Below, piece by piece: positions 63,913 through 64,000 of a DNA stretch of 64,000 bases. Under the pieces are notes generated by a model. It was not told the origin of the DNA. It ran no database searches and was given only the letters and a program-made list of their open reading frames with translations. The stretch comes from Pontibacterium sp964228735 (GTDB lineage Bacteria; Pseudomonadota; Gammaproteobacteria; Pseudomonadales; Balneatricaceae). The translations under genes and the position numbers were made by a program. Location: NCBI RefSeq assembly GCF_964228735.1, contig NZ_CAXRBQ010000086.1, forward strand, positions 1 to 64,000, read 5' to 3'. Numbering within the stretch: position 1 is the first letter of the stretch; each line of letters begins with the position of its first letter.

Positions 63913-64000
63913 TGAACGGGATCCTACTGCTGGCTTTGTGGTTGGTACCGTTGCTCTTGGTACCTTTGGCCATCCGTGGCAACAGTGGTGTTTGGCCAAT
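63909..64000 (+). CDS. Third NuoL/M-like antiporter subunit, cut by window end
   Basis: The visible 30 residues begin MMNGILLLALWLVPLLLVPL and look like the first transmembrane helix of a further NuoL/M-type subunit. The start overlaps the preceding stop (ATGA). The call rests on context and hydrophobicity; the rest lies outside the window. Confidence 0.55.
   Translation, partial: MMNGILLLALWLVPLLLVPLAIRGNSGVWP

Overview
The window looks like a chromosomal segment of a marine, Oceanospirillales-like gammaproteobacterium. The evidence is the 5S rRNA type, the yfhM-pbpC gene pair, a 2-aminoethylphosphonate uptake and degradation locus, a TRAP transporter, a Mrp-type cation antiporter operon and many signalling proteins. 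I cannot name a genus. No transposase, integrase, prophage, CRISPR array or tRNA is visible. The content is ordinary chromosomal DNA plus several accessory operons.

Layout. 1-180: end of an rRNA operon (5S rRNA and terminator). 463-7715: alpha-2-macroglobulin lipoprotein and penicillin-binding protein 1C. 7716-9346: thioesterase, HigA-like HTH protein and two small membrane-anchored proteins. 9364-15266: minus-strand operon with a possible 28-residue membrane peptide, TonB-dependent receptor, periplasmic binding protein and BarA-type hybrid kinase. 15531-16643: hemerythrin-GGDEF protein. 17306-24429: phosphonate locus (phnX, phnW, ABC transporter, PhnR), with two matching operator-like palindromes. 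24512-27961: Ada/Ogt-like regulator, EamA exporter, AraC regulator and response regulator. 28481-31974: sugar-type periplasmic binding protein followed by a membrane GGDEF-EAL enzyme. 32035-33855: HupE-type transporter with an anchor protein and a His-rich protein. 34295-41887: TRAP transporter, three-part FAD/Fe-S oxidase, RidA and a divergent LysR regulator. 42139-47955: TIGR02449 protein, CPA2 antiporter, groESL and a DegP/Q protease. 47997-53105: acyl carrier protein, E2, E1-beta, E1-alpha and an acyl-CoA synthetase. 53211-58542: LolA-like protein, two FtsX-type permeases, ATPase and outer-membrane barrel. 58701-64000: Mrp-like operon, cut by the window end.

How genes work together. The phosphonate genes import 2-aminoethylphosphonate, transaminate it (PhnW) and cleave the C-P bond (PhnX). 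A CTGGTnTAnACCAG palindrome before both phnS and phnW suggests common repression by PhnR. The TRAP, oxidase and RidA genes fit uptake of an acidic or amino-acid-like substrate, flavin oxidation and imine clean-up. Two loci pair a periplasmic binding protein with a membrane sensor (a hybrid kinase and a GGDEF-EAL protein), so both look like ligand-sensing systems.

Least familiar parts: the 2-oxoacid dehydrogenase-like operon with its own ACP and acyl-CoA ligase and no E3; the Lol-like ABC/barrel operon; the TonB/binding-protein/kinase operon with its small peptide; and three inverted pairs of a 31-nt intergenic palindrome.
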